From: Chitinophaga sp. S165
GTDB taxonomy: Bacteria; Bacteroidota; Bacteroidia; Chitinophagales; Chitinophagaceae
Assembly: GCF_003182155.1 (NCBI RefSeq)
Contig: NZ_QGTG01000002.1
Location: forward strand, 186,001 to 250,000
Length of the DNA: 64,000 nucleotides
Direction: 5' to 3'
This document shows positions 8,053 through 16,080 of this stretch, piece by piece; position 1 is the stretch's first letter; every line of letters starts with the position of its first letter. Below the pieces are notes generated by a model. That model saw only the letters and a program-made list of their open reading frames with translations. It had not been told where the DNA came from and made no database searches. The position numbers and the translations under genes were made by a program.

Positions 8053-9255
8053 TTATATCAGATTCTCATAGATCATCGCAGATCCCTGCCCTACTCCCAC
8101 ACACATAGTGGTCAGGCCATACTTCGCTCCCGGCCTGCGTTGCAGCTCATGCATCATAGTAGCCGTGATCCTCGCCCCAGTACAACCAAGCGGATGTCCG
8201 ATAGCAATAGAACCACCGTTTACATTGACTTTCTCCAGGTCCAGCCCCAGGTCACGAATGCAGGCTAGTGACTGTACAGCGAACGCTTCATTCAGTTCCA
8301 CCAGGTCCAGCTGATTAACTGTCAACCCTGCACGGCGAAGCGCCTTCTGTGTTGCCGGTACCGGGCCAATACCCATGATGGATGGATCAACTCCGGCAAC
8401 AGCCATGGACTTGATCTGCATCAGGGGTTTAAGGTTGTATTGTTTCAGAGCCTGCTCAGACACCACCAGTACAACAGATGCACCGTCGTTGATACCGGCA
8501 GAGTTACCTGCGGTTACACTGCCATCCTTTGCGAATGCGGGTCTAAGACCCGCCAGTTTCTCAAGTGAGGTTTCACGCGGCGGCTCATCATCAGTGATGA
8601 TCACCTGCCCCTGTTTGTTGGGGGTGACAGGCACCGGAATGATCTCCGCAGACCACTTACCTGCAGCATATGCCTGCTTGTATTTTAACTGGCTCTGATA
8701 AGCGAACAGGTCCTGTTCCTCCCGGCTGATATTCCACTGACGGGCTACATTCTCTGCTGTTTCGCCCATAGAGTAAGGATGATACATTTCTGCCAGCTTG
8801 CTGTTGGTAAAACGCCAGCCTATAGTAGAATCGTAAATCTCTGTTTTCCGGCTAAAAGCACCGTCAGCCTTCGGCATTACCAATGGCGCACGTGTCATGC
8901 TCTCCACTCCTCCTGCCAGGAATACGTCCCCGTCACCACACATAACGGCGCGGGCTGCATCCATGATTGCCTGCATACCTGAAGCACAAAGACGGTTGAC
9001 AGTATTTCCAGGTACCGTTACCGGTAAACCGGCCAGCAATGCCGCCATCCTGGCCACATCACGGTTATCTTCTCCCGCCTGGTTAGTGGCGCCCGCTATA
9101 ACATCCTCAATACCAGCCGGATCGAGGCTTGGATTACGTTCAAGAATTGATTTTATAAGATGAGCCAGCATATCGTCAGGCCTTACGGAACTGAGCACCC
9201 CGCCATAACGGCCGATAGGGGTACGCACAGCGTCTACTATATAAGCAGCTTGCAT
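8053..9255 (-). CDS. Acetyl-CoA C-acyltransferase (thiolase, PcaF/PaaJ-like)
   Basis: Thiolase of 400 residues that cleaves 3-ketoacyl-CoA with CoA (or the reverse condensation). The nucleophile is Cys90 in NRLCASGMQAI. The C-terminal catalytic motifs GHPLGCTGAR and CVGVGQGSAMIYE are intact. The segment GATNQAGEDNRDVARMA near residue 55 is typical of the beta-ketoadipyl-CoA thiolase branch, but no other aromatic-degradation genes are nearby, so fatty-acid oxidation is equally possible. The start is placed at MQAAYIVDAVRTPIG (9255), where thiolases begin; a 21-residue upstream extension is unlikely. Confidence 0.93.
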   Translation of the reverse strand: MQAAYIVDAVRTPIGRYGGVLSSVRPDDMLAHLIKSILERNPSLDPAGIEDVIAGATNQAGEDNRDVARMAALLAGLPVTVPGNTVNRLCASGMQAIMDAARAVMCGDGDVFLAGGVESMTRAPLVMPKADGAFSRKTEIYDSTIGWRFTNSKLAEMYHPYSMGETAENVARQWNISREEQDLFAYQSQLKYKQAYAAGKWSAEIIPVPVTPNKQGQVIITDDEPPRETSLEKLAGLRPAFAKDGSVTAGNSAGINDGASVVLVVSEQALKQYNLKPLMQIKSMAVAGVDPSIMGIGPVPATQKALRRAGLTVNQLDLVELNEAFAVQSLACIRDLGLDLEKVNVNGGSIAIGHPLGCTGARITATMMHELQRRPGAKYGLTTMCVGVGQGSAMIYENLI

Positions 9256-9499
9256 TGCTTTGTGGATTGCTTTGGTTAATAAAGGGTGTAAATGTAGGGG
9301 AAAGCGGGATAATACCAATGCAGGAGCATCTGCCTCCAGTAAAAGCCTCCGTAGACTGCCTGTATATCGACGGGATCAATGCCAGGGATGTGGGAATTAG
9401 AACTATTTCCTCTCATAGGACAGACAGTGAAGAAGCAGAGAAAATAAGCCGGAAAATGTGTCCGCAGTACCATATTATGGTCAATGCGCTAAAATACCA

Positions 9500-9507
9500 T
9501 ACCTTTG
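9500..9507 (+). promoter_or_regulatory. Bacteroidota -7 box for rlmN
   Basis: TACCTTTG fits TAnnTTTG, 54 bp before the rlmN ATG. The leader would include the hairpin at 9522-9535. Confidence 0.5.
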
Positions 9508-9521
9508 CAGCTTACTACCGA

Positions 9522-9535
9522 CTGCCGTAAGGCAG
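9522..9535 (+). promoter_or_regulatory. Small GNRA-loop hairpin in the rlmN leader
   Basis: CTGCC-GTAA-GGCAG forms a five-pair stem with a GNRA-type tetraloop, shortly after the predicted transcription start and about 25 nt before the ATG. It may stabilise the leader; the function is unknown. Confidence 0.4.
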
Positions 9536-9560
9536 ACATTATCTCATTTAAAGGTCAGGA

Positions 9561-10604
9561 ATGAAATCGGGCAAAACAAATATCCGGCACTTAAGTTTAC
9601 CGGAATTACAGGAATATTTTGGGTCAATAGAGGAAAAACCCTTCCGCGCCAAACAGGTGTATGAATGGTTGTGGCTGAAACACGCCGGCAGCTTTGATGC
9701 TATGACCAACATTTCCAAAGACTTACGCAACAAATTAGAACAGCACTTCACACTTCCGGCACTTACAGTAGATACTACCCAGCACAGCAATGACGGCACC
9801 ATTAAGAGCCGATTCCGCCTGCATGACGGCCATCTTGTGGAAGGCGTACTGATACCTACGGATACCCGGCAAACCGCCTGCGTTTCCTCCCAGGTAGGTT
9901 GCAGCCTGAGCTGCAAATTCTGTGCTACCGGCTATATGGACCGCAAGCGTAACCTGGATTATGACGAAATTTACGATGAAGTGGCCCTCCTGAACCAGCA
10001 GGCGATGGACGCATATGGCAAGAAACTCAGCAATATTGTATACATGGGCATGGGTGAGCCCCTCCTGAACTACAAGAATGTACTGCAATCTATCGAGCGC
10101 ATCACCTCTCCTGACGGACTAGGCATGTCTCCAAGACGTATCACTGTATCTACCGCAGGAGTAGCCAAAATGATCCGCCAATTGGGGGATGATAAGGTGA
10201 AATTCAACCTGGCGCTTTCCCTACATGCTGCAAATGATGAGAAACGCAGCCAGATCATGCCGATCAACGATACCAATAACCTGAAGGTATTGATCGAAGC
10301 CCTGAACTACTTCTATAAAGCTACACAGAACCAGATCTCATTCGAATATATCCTCTTTAAAGACTTTAACGACTCTTTCAAGGATGCCGATGAACTGATC
10401 CGTATATACCGCCAGGTACCTGCAGATCTGGTCAACATTATTGAATACAATCCAATCTCCAACGCCCGCTTCATGAAGCCGGACGAGGACGTTGCCGAAG
10501 CATTCATGGAATACCTGTCTAAGCACAGAGTAAATGCACGCTTACGGCGCAGCCGCGGTAAAGACATTGATGCCGCCTGCGGACAATTGGCTAATAAAGG
10601 TTGA
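9561..10604 (+). CDS. rlmN: 23S rRNA (A2503-C2)/tRNA methyltransferase RlmN
   Basis: Radical-SAM methylase that methylates C2 of A2503 in 23S rRNA and A37 in some tRNAs. Length is 347 residues. The cluster-binding CxxxCxxC is at Cys114/118/121 (GCSLSCKFCATG). The C-terminal catalytic cysteine is in DIDAACGQLA near residue 341, and an internal SAM-binding region is at YMGMGEPLLN. It begins at an ATG preceded by the purine-rich AAAGGTCAGG. It leads a plus-strand group with two pseudouridine synthases, making an RNA-modification neighbourhood. Confidence 0.96.
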   Translation: MKSGKTNIRHLSLPELQEYFGSIEEKPFRAKQVYEWLWLKHAGSFDAMTNISKDLRNKLEQHFTLPALTVDTTQHSNDGTIKSRFRLHDGHLVEGVLIPTDTRQTACVSSQVGCSLSCKFCATGYMDRKRNLDYDEIYDEVALLNQQAMDAYGKKLSNIVYMGMGEPLLNYKNVLQSIERITSPDGLGMSPRRITVSTAGVAKMIRQLGDDKVKFNLALSLHAANDEKRSQIMPINDTNNLKVLIEALNYFYKATQNQISFEYILFKDFNDSFKDADELIRIYRQVPADLVNIIEYNPISNARFMKPDEDVAEAFMEYLSKHRVNARLRRSRGKDIDAACGQLANKG

Positions 10605-10638
10605 TCAGCCTCCTGCAAACAATTTCAAAATTTAACAG

Positions 10639-12165
10639 ATGAGAAAAAATACACCTGCTAAGAAAGGATTTTCCCCTTTCAAGGAAAATAAGAACAGCAG
10701 CTCCAATAAATCTACGCCGCGTTTTAACGCTTCAGACCGTAAGCGTGGTGATGACGATAATGCACGCCCGGGCCGTGGCGATGCTAAAAGAACTGAACGT
10801 CCTTTCCAGAGCGACCGCAAACGTGGCGACGATACTAATGATCGTCCGGCAAAGAGGACTGAACGTCCCTTCCAGAGCGATCGCAAGCGTGGTGACGACG
10901 ATAATGGCCGTCCGGCAAAAAGGACTGAAGGCAGGCCTGAACGCTCTTTCTCTTCAGACCGCAAGCCAAAAGACGGCGATACTTTCCGGAGCAAAACCGG
11001 CGGCAAGCCGGAACGCTCTTTCCCGGATAGCCGCAAGGGTAAAGAAGAAGATGCTCCACGCACTCGCCCGGTACGTAATACAGACGAATCATCAGAGATA
11101 CCAGGTACCAAACGTCCTGAAAGAGATAAAACAGCCCGGAGAGCGCGTATCGAGCCTGTTCGCAAGACGGCCAATGGCAGAACGCCTTTCAAACGTCCTC
11201 AGGGCGGTGACGACAGCGCCTTCCACGGTGCTTCCGATCGTAAAACAGGAGCAGGCAAACGTGGCAGCCGTGATGAACGCTCTACTCCAAGCGGATTTAA
11301 CCGCAAGAAATATTTTGATTCTGCAAATGAGCGGTTCGCCGATAAACAGGATAGAAAATCAGCAGTAAGGAAAGCACGTCATAGCGACGATAGCGTTCCA
11401 TTCAATAAAAAGCAATCCAGGAAAGAAGAAAGCAGCAACGCTCCGGGTGAAATGCCCCTGAACAAATACATCGCCCATTCCGGACTCTGCTCCCGCAGAA
11501 AGGCAGTTGATTTTGTGAAGGAAGGCAAGGTGACTGTTAATGGTCAACTGGTAACAGAACCAGCCTTTAAAGTGACTGCAAAAGATGATGTTGCTATCAA
11601 TAGCAAACGTATCACCATTCAGAAAAACCTGGTATATATTCTGCTGAACAAACCAAAAGGATATATCACAACTACTGACGATCCTGAAGGCCGTAAGACT
11701 GTAATGGAACTGATAGAAGACGCTGTAACAGAAGACCAGCGTGTATATCCGGTAGGACGCCTTGACCGCAATACTTCAGGTTTGCTGCTGCTGACCAACG
11801 ATGGCGAACTGGCACAGAAACTGGCGCATCCGAAGCATAATATCAAGAAAATATACCACGTAGGTCTGAACAAACCATTGACCAAAGCGGACTTCGAAAA
11901 GATCCTGTTTGGTGTGGAACTGGAAGATGGTGTAGCCAAAGTGGATGCCCTGGGTTGGGTGGAAGCTGGCGACAAAACACAAGTGGGTATTGAGATCCAT
12001 AGTGGTAAGAACCGTATCGTTCGCCGCATTTTCGAACATCTTGAGTATGATGTGGAAAAGCTGGACCGCGTTACCTACGCCGGCCTTACCAAGAAGAACA
12101 TCAATCGTGGTAAATGGCGTTTCCTGAGTGAAAAAGAAATCATTTTGCTGAAGCACTTTAAGTAA
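10639..12165 (+). CDS. Pseudouridine synthase of the RsuA/RluB family with a 270-residue charged, repetitive N-terminal extension
   Basis: rRNA pseudouridine synthase of 508 residues. The enzyme proper starts near residue 272 with an S4 RNA-binding domain (MPLNKYIAHSGLCSRRKAVD). The catalytic domain has the Asp near residue 376 in GRLDRNTSGLLLLTND, and it ends with KNRIVRRIFEHL. The first 270 residues are rich in Arg, Lys, Asp, Ser and Pro and contain imperfect repeats around FQSDRKRGDD; they are predicted to be disordered and could bind rRNA. Family members without such tails are about 240 residues. It follows rlmN by 34 bp and precedes the next synthase by 3 bp. Confidence 0.92.
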   Translation: MRKNTPAKKGFSPFKENKNSSSNKSTPRFNASDRKRGDDDNARPGRGDAKRTERPFQSDRKRGDDTNDRPAKRTERPFQSDRKRGDDDNGRPAKRTEGRPERSFSSDRKPKDGDTFRSKTGGKPERSFPDSRKGKEEDAPRTRPVRNTDESSEIPGTKRPERDKTARRARIEPVRKTANGRTPFKRPQGGDDSAFHGASDRKTGAGKRGSRDERSTPSGFNRKKYFDSANERFADKQDRKSAVRKARHSDDSVPFNKKQSRKEESSNAPGEMPLNKYIAHSGLCSRRKAVDFVKEGKVTVNGQLVTEPAFKVTAKDDVAINSKRITIQKNLVYILLNKPKGYITTTDDPEGRKTVMELIEDAVTEDQRVYPVGRLDRNTSGLLLLTNDGELAQKLAHPKHNIKKIYHVGLNKPLTKADFEKILFGVELEDGVAKVDALGWVEAGDKTQVGIEIHSGKNRIVRRIFEHLEYDVEKLDRVTYAGLTKKNINRGKWRFLSEKEIILLKHFK

Positions 12166-12168
12166 TCT

Positions 12169-12912
12169 ATGCGTATTAACGAGATCATCATAAAAGAGAC
12201 ACCGGATTTTGTTATTCTGAACAAACCGGCGGGTATGCTAACCATTCCTGACAGGCATGATAACCAGCTGCAATCCCTCCAGGGACTGCTGAAGAAGCAA
12301 TACGGCGAGATATTTACCGTACATCGCCTGGATAAGGATACCAGTGGTATTATCCTGTTTGCCAAGAACGAGGCAGCCCATAAGTATTATTCCCAGCTGT
12401 TCGAGACCCGTAATGTGAAGAAATTCTATAAGGGACTGGTAAACGGTCAGCTGATCCCTCCTACCGGCAGTGTGGATGAGGCTATTATGGAGCATCCGGT
12501 TATCAAGGGGAAAATGGTAACGAACAAAAAGGGGAAAAGCGCCCTGACGGACTATGAGGTATTGGAAAGCTTCGGACTGTACAGTCTTGTGAAAATGCAG
12601 ATCCATACGGGCCGTACTCACCAGATCCGCGTGCATATGAAGCATCTGGGTCACCCTATTGCCGTGGATGAGCTATATGGAACAGATAGCCCTGTATTCC
12701 TGTCTGCAATTAAGAAGAATTATAAACTGGGTAAAAGGACGGAAGAAGAACGTCCGTTACTGAGCAGGCTGGCATTACACGCCTGGCAGCTCCAGTTTAA
12801 GGACCAGCAGGGAGAAGAGCATATCATCGAGGCGCCTTTGCCCAAGGATATTCAGGCTGTGGTAACGCAGCTGCGTAAGAATAGCGGTCAGAGCTCTGAG
12901 CTTGTATTATAA
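12169..12912 (+). CDS. RluA-family pseudouridine synthase
   Basis: Second pseudouridine synthase, 247 residues, without an S4 domain. The catalytic Asp is residue 55 in VHRLDKDTSGIILFAKN, and HTGRTHQIRVHMKHLGHPI is the family's binding motif. Its start is 3 bp after the preceding synthase, so the two are surely co-transcribed and probably translationally coupled. The substrate position (23S rRNA or tRNA) cannot be told from sequence. A terminator follows at 12937. Confidence 0.92.
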   Translation: MRINEIIIKETPDFVILNKPAGMLTIPDRHDNQLQSLQGLLKKQYGEIFTVHRLDKDTSGIILFAKNEAAHKYYSQLFETRNVKKFYKGLVNGQLIPPTGSVDEAIMEHPVIKGKMVTNKKGKSALTDYEVLESFGLYSLVKMQIHTGRTHQIRVHMKHLGHPIAVDELYGTDSPVFLSAIKKNYKLGKRTEEERPLLSRLALHAWQLQFKDQQGEEHIIEAPLPKDIQAVVTQLRKNSGQSSELVL

Positions 12913-12936
12913 AATATTATAGATCAATATATTGAG

Positions 12937-12970
12937 AAGCGATTTCCGGAAGGGGATCGCTTTTTCTTTT
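12937..12970 (+). terminator. Terminator after the RNA-modification operon
   Basis: Arms AAGCGAT (12937-12943) and ATCGCTT (12956-12962), followed by TTTCTTTT. A perfect 12-bp palindrome TCAATATATTGA at 12924-12935 lies just before it. Confidence 0.7.
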
Positions 12971-13071
12971 GTATCAGGTATGGATAATGACGTGATATCC
13001 ATTGGGGTCTCCACCAGAATCGCCTGTCCCTGGATTGTCACCCTAATGGGAGCCGGTGGTAGCGCAGTGAT

Positions 13072-13316
13072 GCTTTATACATGCCTTATACACGACGCAT
13101 ACATGCCTTATACGTGGACTTAAAGAGAAACGAGTACGCTTTATACATGCCTTATACATGACGAATACATGCCTTATACGTGGACTTAAAGAGAAGCGAG
13201 TACGCTTTATACATGCCTTATACATGACGCATACATGCCTTATACGTGGACTTAAAGAGAAGCGAGTACGCTTTATACATGCCTTATACACGACGCATAT
13301 ATGCCACATGGCTGGA
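13072..13316. repeat. 66-bp tandem repeat array, three full units plus a degenerate fourth
   Basis: Units start at 13072, 13138 and 13204 with exactly 66-bp periodicity; a fourth from 13270 diverges after about 40 bp. Units differ by only one or a few bases. Each begins GCTTTATACATGCC and contains two copies of ATACATGCCTTATAC, so there is a nested repeat. Because 66 is divisible by three, frames on both strands stay open, but they start and stop at random and resemble no protein. The array lies in a 574-bp convergent gap (12913-13486) between the rRNA-synthase terminator and the peroxiredoxin terminator; nothing else is seen there apart from a hairpin at 13350-13371 (AAACGGGGA/TCCCCGTTT). 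Confidence 0.93.
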
Positions 13317-13412
13317 CTTAAACAGACGGCTAACAGTGTTAAAAAAGAAAAACGGGGAGAAATCCCCGTTTCGTAAAAATCAAAAACCAACCATTAAAAA
13401 CTCTTATGAATA

Positions 13413-13442
13413 AAAACCTGACACACAGACGGTGCAGGTTTT
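13413..13442 (-). terminator. Terminator after the peroxiredoxin gene
   Basis: Perfect arms AAAACCTG and CAGGTTTT with a 14-nt loop. On the minus strand it ends in TTTTTATTC, 45 bp beyond the stop at 13487. Confidence 0.65.
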
Positions 13443-13486
13443 GATCGAATATCTTGTTACTGACTCACTTATAACAGCGCCTCTGC

Positions 13487-14122
13487 CTATTTGTTCGGCT
13501 GAGGTGTTGTTCTTAAGTAAGGCTTGATGACTTTGTGGCCTTTCGGGAAACGTCCGGGAATATCCTCGGTTTTTACCGCCATTGTCACGATTACATCTTC
13601 TCCATCTTTCCAGTCAGCCGGTGTAGCAACACTATAGTTGGCTGTCAGCTGCAAAGAATCGATAACACGCAGGATCTCAACGAAGTTCCTACCTGTAGAA
13701 GCCGGGTAAGTGATCATCAGTTTCACCTTCTTATCTGGTCCGATGATGAACAGGGACCTTACAGTACCTGTTTCTGACTGGCCCGGGTGAATCATGTCGT
13801 AAAGATCGGAAACTTTCCTATCCTCGTCAGCAATGATCGGAAAATTTACGTCGGTATTCTGTGTTTCGTTAATATCGCCGATCCAGCCCAGGTGTTTATC
13901 CAATGGATCTACACTCAGTGCCAGTACTTTTACATTACGTTTTGCAAACTCCTCCTTTAACTGTGCTGTTCTGCCTAATTCTGTAGTACATACCGGAGTA
14001 TAATCTGCCGGATGTGAAAAAAGAACTCCCCAGCTATCTCCCAGGTACTCATAAAAATCAATATCTCCCTGAGACGTCTTTGCCTGAAAGTTTGGTGCTA
14101 TATCTCCTAATCTTAAGCTCAT
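13487..14122 (-). CDS. 1-Cys peroxiredoxin (Prx6 type)
   Basis: Cytosolic thiol peroxidase that reduces peroxides. At 211 residues it has the long C-terminal part typical of the Prx6 branch. The peroxidatic Cys45 lies in HPADYTPVCTTELGRTAQL. A conserved RSLFIIGPDKKVKLMITYPASTG-type segment follows (positions about 124-146), and the C-terminal domain ends with KGHKVIKPYLRTTPQ. A -7 box lies 21 bp upstream (14143-14150), so it is a single-gene unit. Confidence 0.95.
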   Translation of the reverse strand: MSLRLGDIAPNFQAKTSQGDIDFYEYLGDSWGVLFSHPADYTPVCTTELGRTAQLKEEFAKRNVKVLALSVDPLDKHLGWIGDINETQNTDVNFPIIADEDRKVSDLYDMIHPGQSETGTVRSLFIIGPDKKVKLMITYPASTGRNFVEILRVIDSLQLTANYSVATPADWKDGEDVIVTMAVKTEDIPGRFPKGHKVIKPYLRTTPQPNK

Positions 14123-14142
14123 ACGGTAGTTTTTAGAGTATT

Positions 14143-14150
14143 CAAAAATA
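14143..14150 (-). promoter_or_regulatory. Bacteroidota -7 box for the peroxiredoxin gene
   Basis: Minus-strand TATTTTTG matches TAnnTTTG, 21 bp before the ATG. Confidence 0.5.
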
Positions 14151-14374
14151 GGATTTTCCTACAAATATTATAGACTTTGCAACTATTTTTTGGAAAAAAT
14201 TAATTCCCCGCCTGTAAATCAGGCGGGGCGGAGCTAAAACAAACAACCGGATGTAAAAGGTATAAGGGATAACGCTTACATGAAGCGCAACACAACACCG
14301 TAGGGGTTACCGGGGTCGCTTTCGGGGTTACCAGGGGTCTTTCAAGGGTTCATGAGGATAGTAGAGGGTATAAC

Positions 14375-14959
14375 TTACAATGTGCGTTCTTTCCACGCAT
14401 AATATGCCAGGGTATACTTAAGGTCGTCGGCCAGATCAGCTTTTTTACGTGCCGCATCTTCCTCAAAATCCAGTTCCATGTAACCCAGGTACAGTTCATA
14501 GCTTTTATGAAGCATGTCCATACAGTGGTCAATTTTCCTGACATAATGCGGCACTTTTGCTGATGGTAATGGGGTTACCTGTTCTATATAGTAACATTCT
14601 CCATCTGTATATTCTACCCAGTGACCATCTTCGCGATGGCCAGGGCGGGTTAACCTGAAATTCATGTTATCAAATACGATCGCTTTGCCCAGTTCCAGCT
14701 CCAGATCTATCATATCCGGGATCTGTTCCATGTTTTCCAGCTTCTGCACGATGGTCATCTGCACGGCATCACTCCTGTCCTGTACATAGCGCAACATAGT
14801 GTTCAGCACTTCGTAGGTAGTGATAAAGTCACAACGTTGCCAGGTATCTTCCTTCTGAATGTGCCCCCAGAAGGTTAAATAATTGGTATCATCCAGGATG
14901 ATCTGGCCAACTGAGATGGCCTGCGAGGTGGTTACTGTAGCGGTATTTGTCTGTTTCAT
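14375..14959 (-). CDS. Conserved hypothetical protein, divergent from a WYL regulator
   Basis: A soluble acidic protein of 194 residues with no signal peptide or membrane segment, not assigned to any family I recognise. It has a central FRLTRPGHREDGHW segment and a helical C-terminus rich in acidic and aromatic residues (YLGYMELDFEEDAARKKA). The start is set at MKQTNTATV (14959), because a consensus -7 box (14985-14992) lies between this ATG and the earlier possible start at 15001. It is back to back with the WYL regulator gene, 101 bp apart, so regulation by that protein is a reasonable inference. Confidence 0.65.
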   Translation of the reverse strand: MKQTNTATVTTSQAISVGQIILDDTNYLTFWGHIQKEDTWQRCDFITTYEVLNTMLRYVQDRSDAVQMTIVQKLENMEQIPDMIDLELELGKAIVFDNMNFRLTRPGHREDGHWVEYTDGECYYIEQVTPLPSAKVPHYVRKIDHCMDMLHKSYELYLGYMELDFEEDAARKKADLADDLKYTLAYYAWKERTL

Positions 14960-14984
14960 AACCGATTCGTTGTTGATAACGATA

Positions 14985-14992
14985 CAAAGATA
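14985..14992 (-). promoter_or_regulatory. Bacteroidota -7 box for the hypothetical gene at 14375-14959
   Basis: Minus-strand TATCTTTG fits TAnnTTTG. It is 25 bp upstream of the chosen ATG and downstream of the alternative start, which decides the start. Confidence 0.5.
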
Positions 14993-15060
14993 TCGGCGCA
15001 AAACGCAGAGAATTTGCGTAGCGAATTTTAACTACTTTTATCCTCTAAATATTTCTATGC

Positions 15061-16068
15061 ATGCCTAAAAATAAGGATGCTGTTTCGCGTTATCGCTGGA
15101 TAGATGAGCGTTTACGCAACAAGCGTTTGAGAAAACCCTCCCTGGAAGATCTTATCGAATTTGTATCCGCGAAAATGGATGCCACCATTTCCGTACGTAC
15201 TATTCAGAAAGATATCCAGGATATGCGTCATGACCCCGAACTGAATTATCATGCCCCCATCCTGTACGATCGTAGTACAGGCACCTACCGTTATGAAGAT
15301 GATACATATTCCATCAATAGCCTGCCGATAGATGAAGCAGACCTGCAGGGACTTGAAATAGCTATCGGCATACTGGAACAATTCCGCAGTTTACCCGTTA
15401 TTGTACAGTTTGAGGACGCCATTCTGAAAATAGCCACCAGCCTGAAAAAGAACAGGGAAGTATTGGAACACAAAGGGTTGATCAAATTCGCCCGTGCCAC
15501 ACAATATAAGGGCGCCGCTCACATTCCGTTTATCGTAGATGCGATCAAGGGAAGAGAAGTAATACGTATTGCGTATCAGAGCTTTGACAGGAACGAACCA
15601 AAGGAACATTGGGTAGAACCTTATCACTTGCGTGAATATCAGTACCGCTTCTATCTGATCGGCAAAAGCCAGAAGGCAAAAGGTGGCACTTTACTTACGT
15701 TCGCACTTGACAGGATAGTGGATATCTGGCCTACCAGCAAGACATTCGATGAAAAGAACTTTGATGATGCCAGTTATTATCAGCATGCCATTGGTGTTAC
15801 AGTGCCACAGGGAGCGCCCGAAAAAGTAGTACTTGCGTTTACGCCGTTACAGGGTAAATACATCAAGTCACAACCTATCCATCCTTCACAGCAGGTTGAA
15901 AAGGACAACGACAAAGAATGCCGTATCTCCCTCAATGTGGTGATCAATCATGAATTACAGATGTTACTGCTTAGCTATGGGGCCAATGTGAAAATTTTAC
16001 AGCCTGCGCACCTGGCGGAAAAAATGGCAGCAGAAGCGAAAGCAATGCTGCAGAATTATTCATCCTAA
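15061..16068 (+). CDS. WYL-domain transcriptional regulator
   Basis: A 335-residue protein with an N-terminal winged helix-turn-helix (about 10-75; ISVRTIQKDIQDMRHDPEL) and a WYL-type ligand-sensing domain (about 145-235; VIRIAYQSF then EPYHLREYQYRFYLIG), followed by a C-terminal extension. WYL proteins sense nucleic acid or small-molecule ligands, and in some bacteria control defence or DNA-damage genes. Here the neighbours are an unknown divergent gene and, 12 bp downstream, adenine deaminase. It may therefore regulate purine salvage or the divergent gene; that is inference. Confidence 0.88.
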   Translation: MPKNKDAVSRYRWIDERLRNKRLRKPSLEDLIEFVSAKMDATISVRTIQKDIQDMRHDPELNYHAPILYDRSTGTYRYEDDTYSINSLPIDEADLQGLEIAIGILEQFRSLPVIVQFEDAILKIATSLKKNREVLEHKGLIKFARATQYKGAAHIPFIVDAIKGREVIRIAYQSFDRNEPKEHWVEPYHLREYQYRFYLIGKSQKAKGGTLLTFALDRIVDIWPTSKTFDEKNFDDASYYQHAIGVTVPQGAPEKVVLAFTPLQGKYIKSQPIHPSQQVEKDNDKECRISLNVVINHELQMLLLSYGANVKILQPAHLAEKMAAEAKAMLQNYSS

Positions 16069-16080
16069 ATTCTTCCTTAC

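Larger units (their letters stand above)
9256..9560. other. Divergent intergenic region between thiolase and rlmN
   Basis: This 305-bp region holds the rlmN -7 box (9500-9507) and a small leader hairpin (9522-9535). A near-consensus minus-strand box TACATTTA at about 9288-9295 could serve the thiolase. An open frame at 9255-9530 has no family resemblance and runs through the rlmN promoter, so it is not called. Confidence 0.5.

Noticed and set aside
9255..9530. Possible small gene between thiolase and rlmN
   Set aside because: It overlaps the thiolase start and the rlmN promoter and has no protein-like features.
10632..11192. 186-codon minus-strand frame in the pseudouridine synthase tail
   Set aside because: It is the complement of the repetitive charged tail; its Ser/Leu/Arg repeats are a by-product.
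13072..13316. CRISPR array
   Set aside because: The units are directly contiguous 66-bp repeats with no unique spacers and no cas genes nearby.
13043..13390. 22-residue repeat protein encoded in the 66-bp array (either strand)
   Set aside because: Frames stay open only because 66 is a multiple of three. They lack a plausible start, run through terminator hairpins, and resemble no protein.
14309..14350. Short GGGGTTACC direct repeats
   Set aside because: Only two exact copies in a G-rich stretch; likely simple sequence drift.
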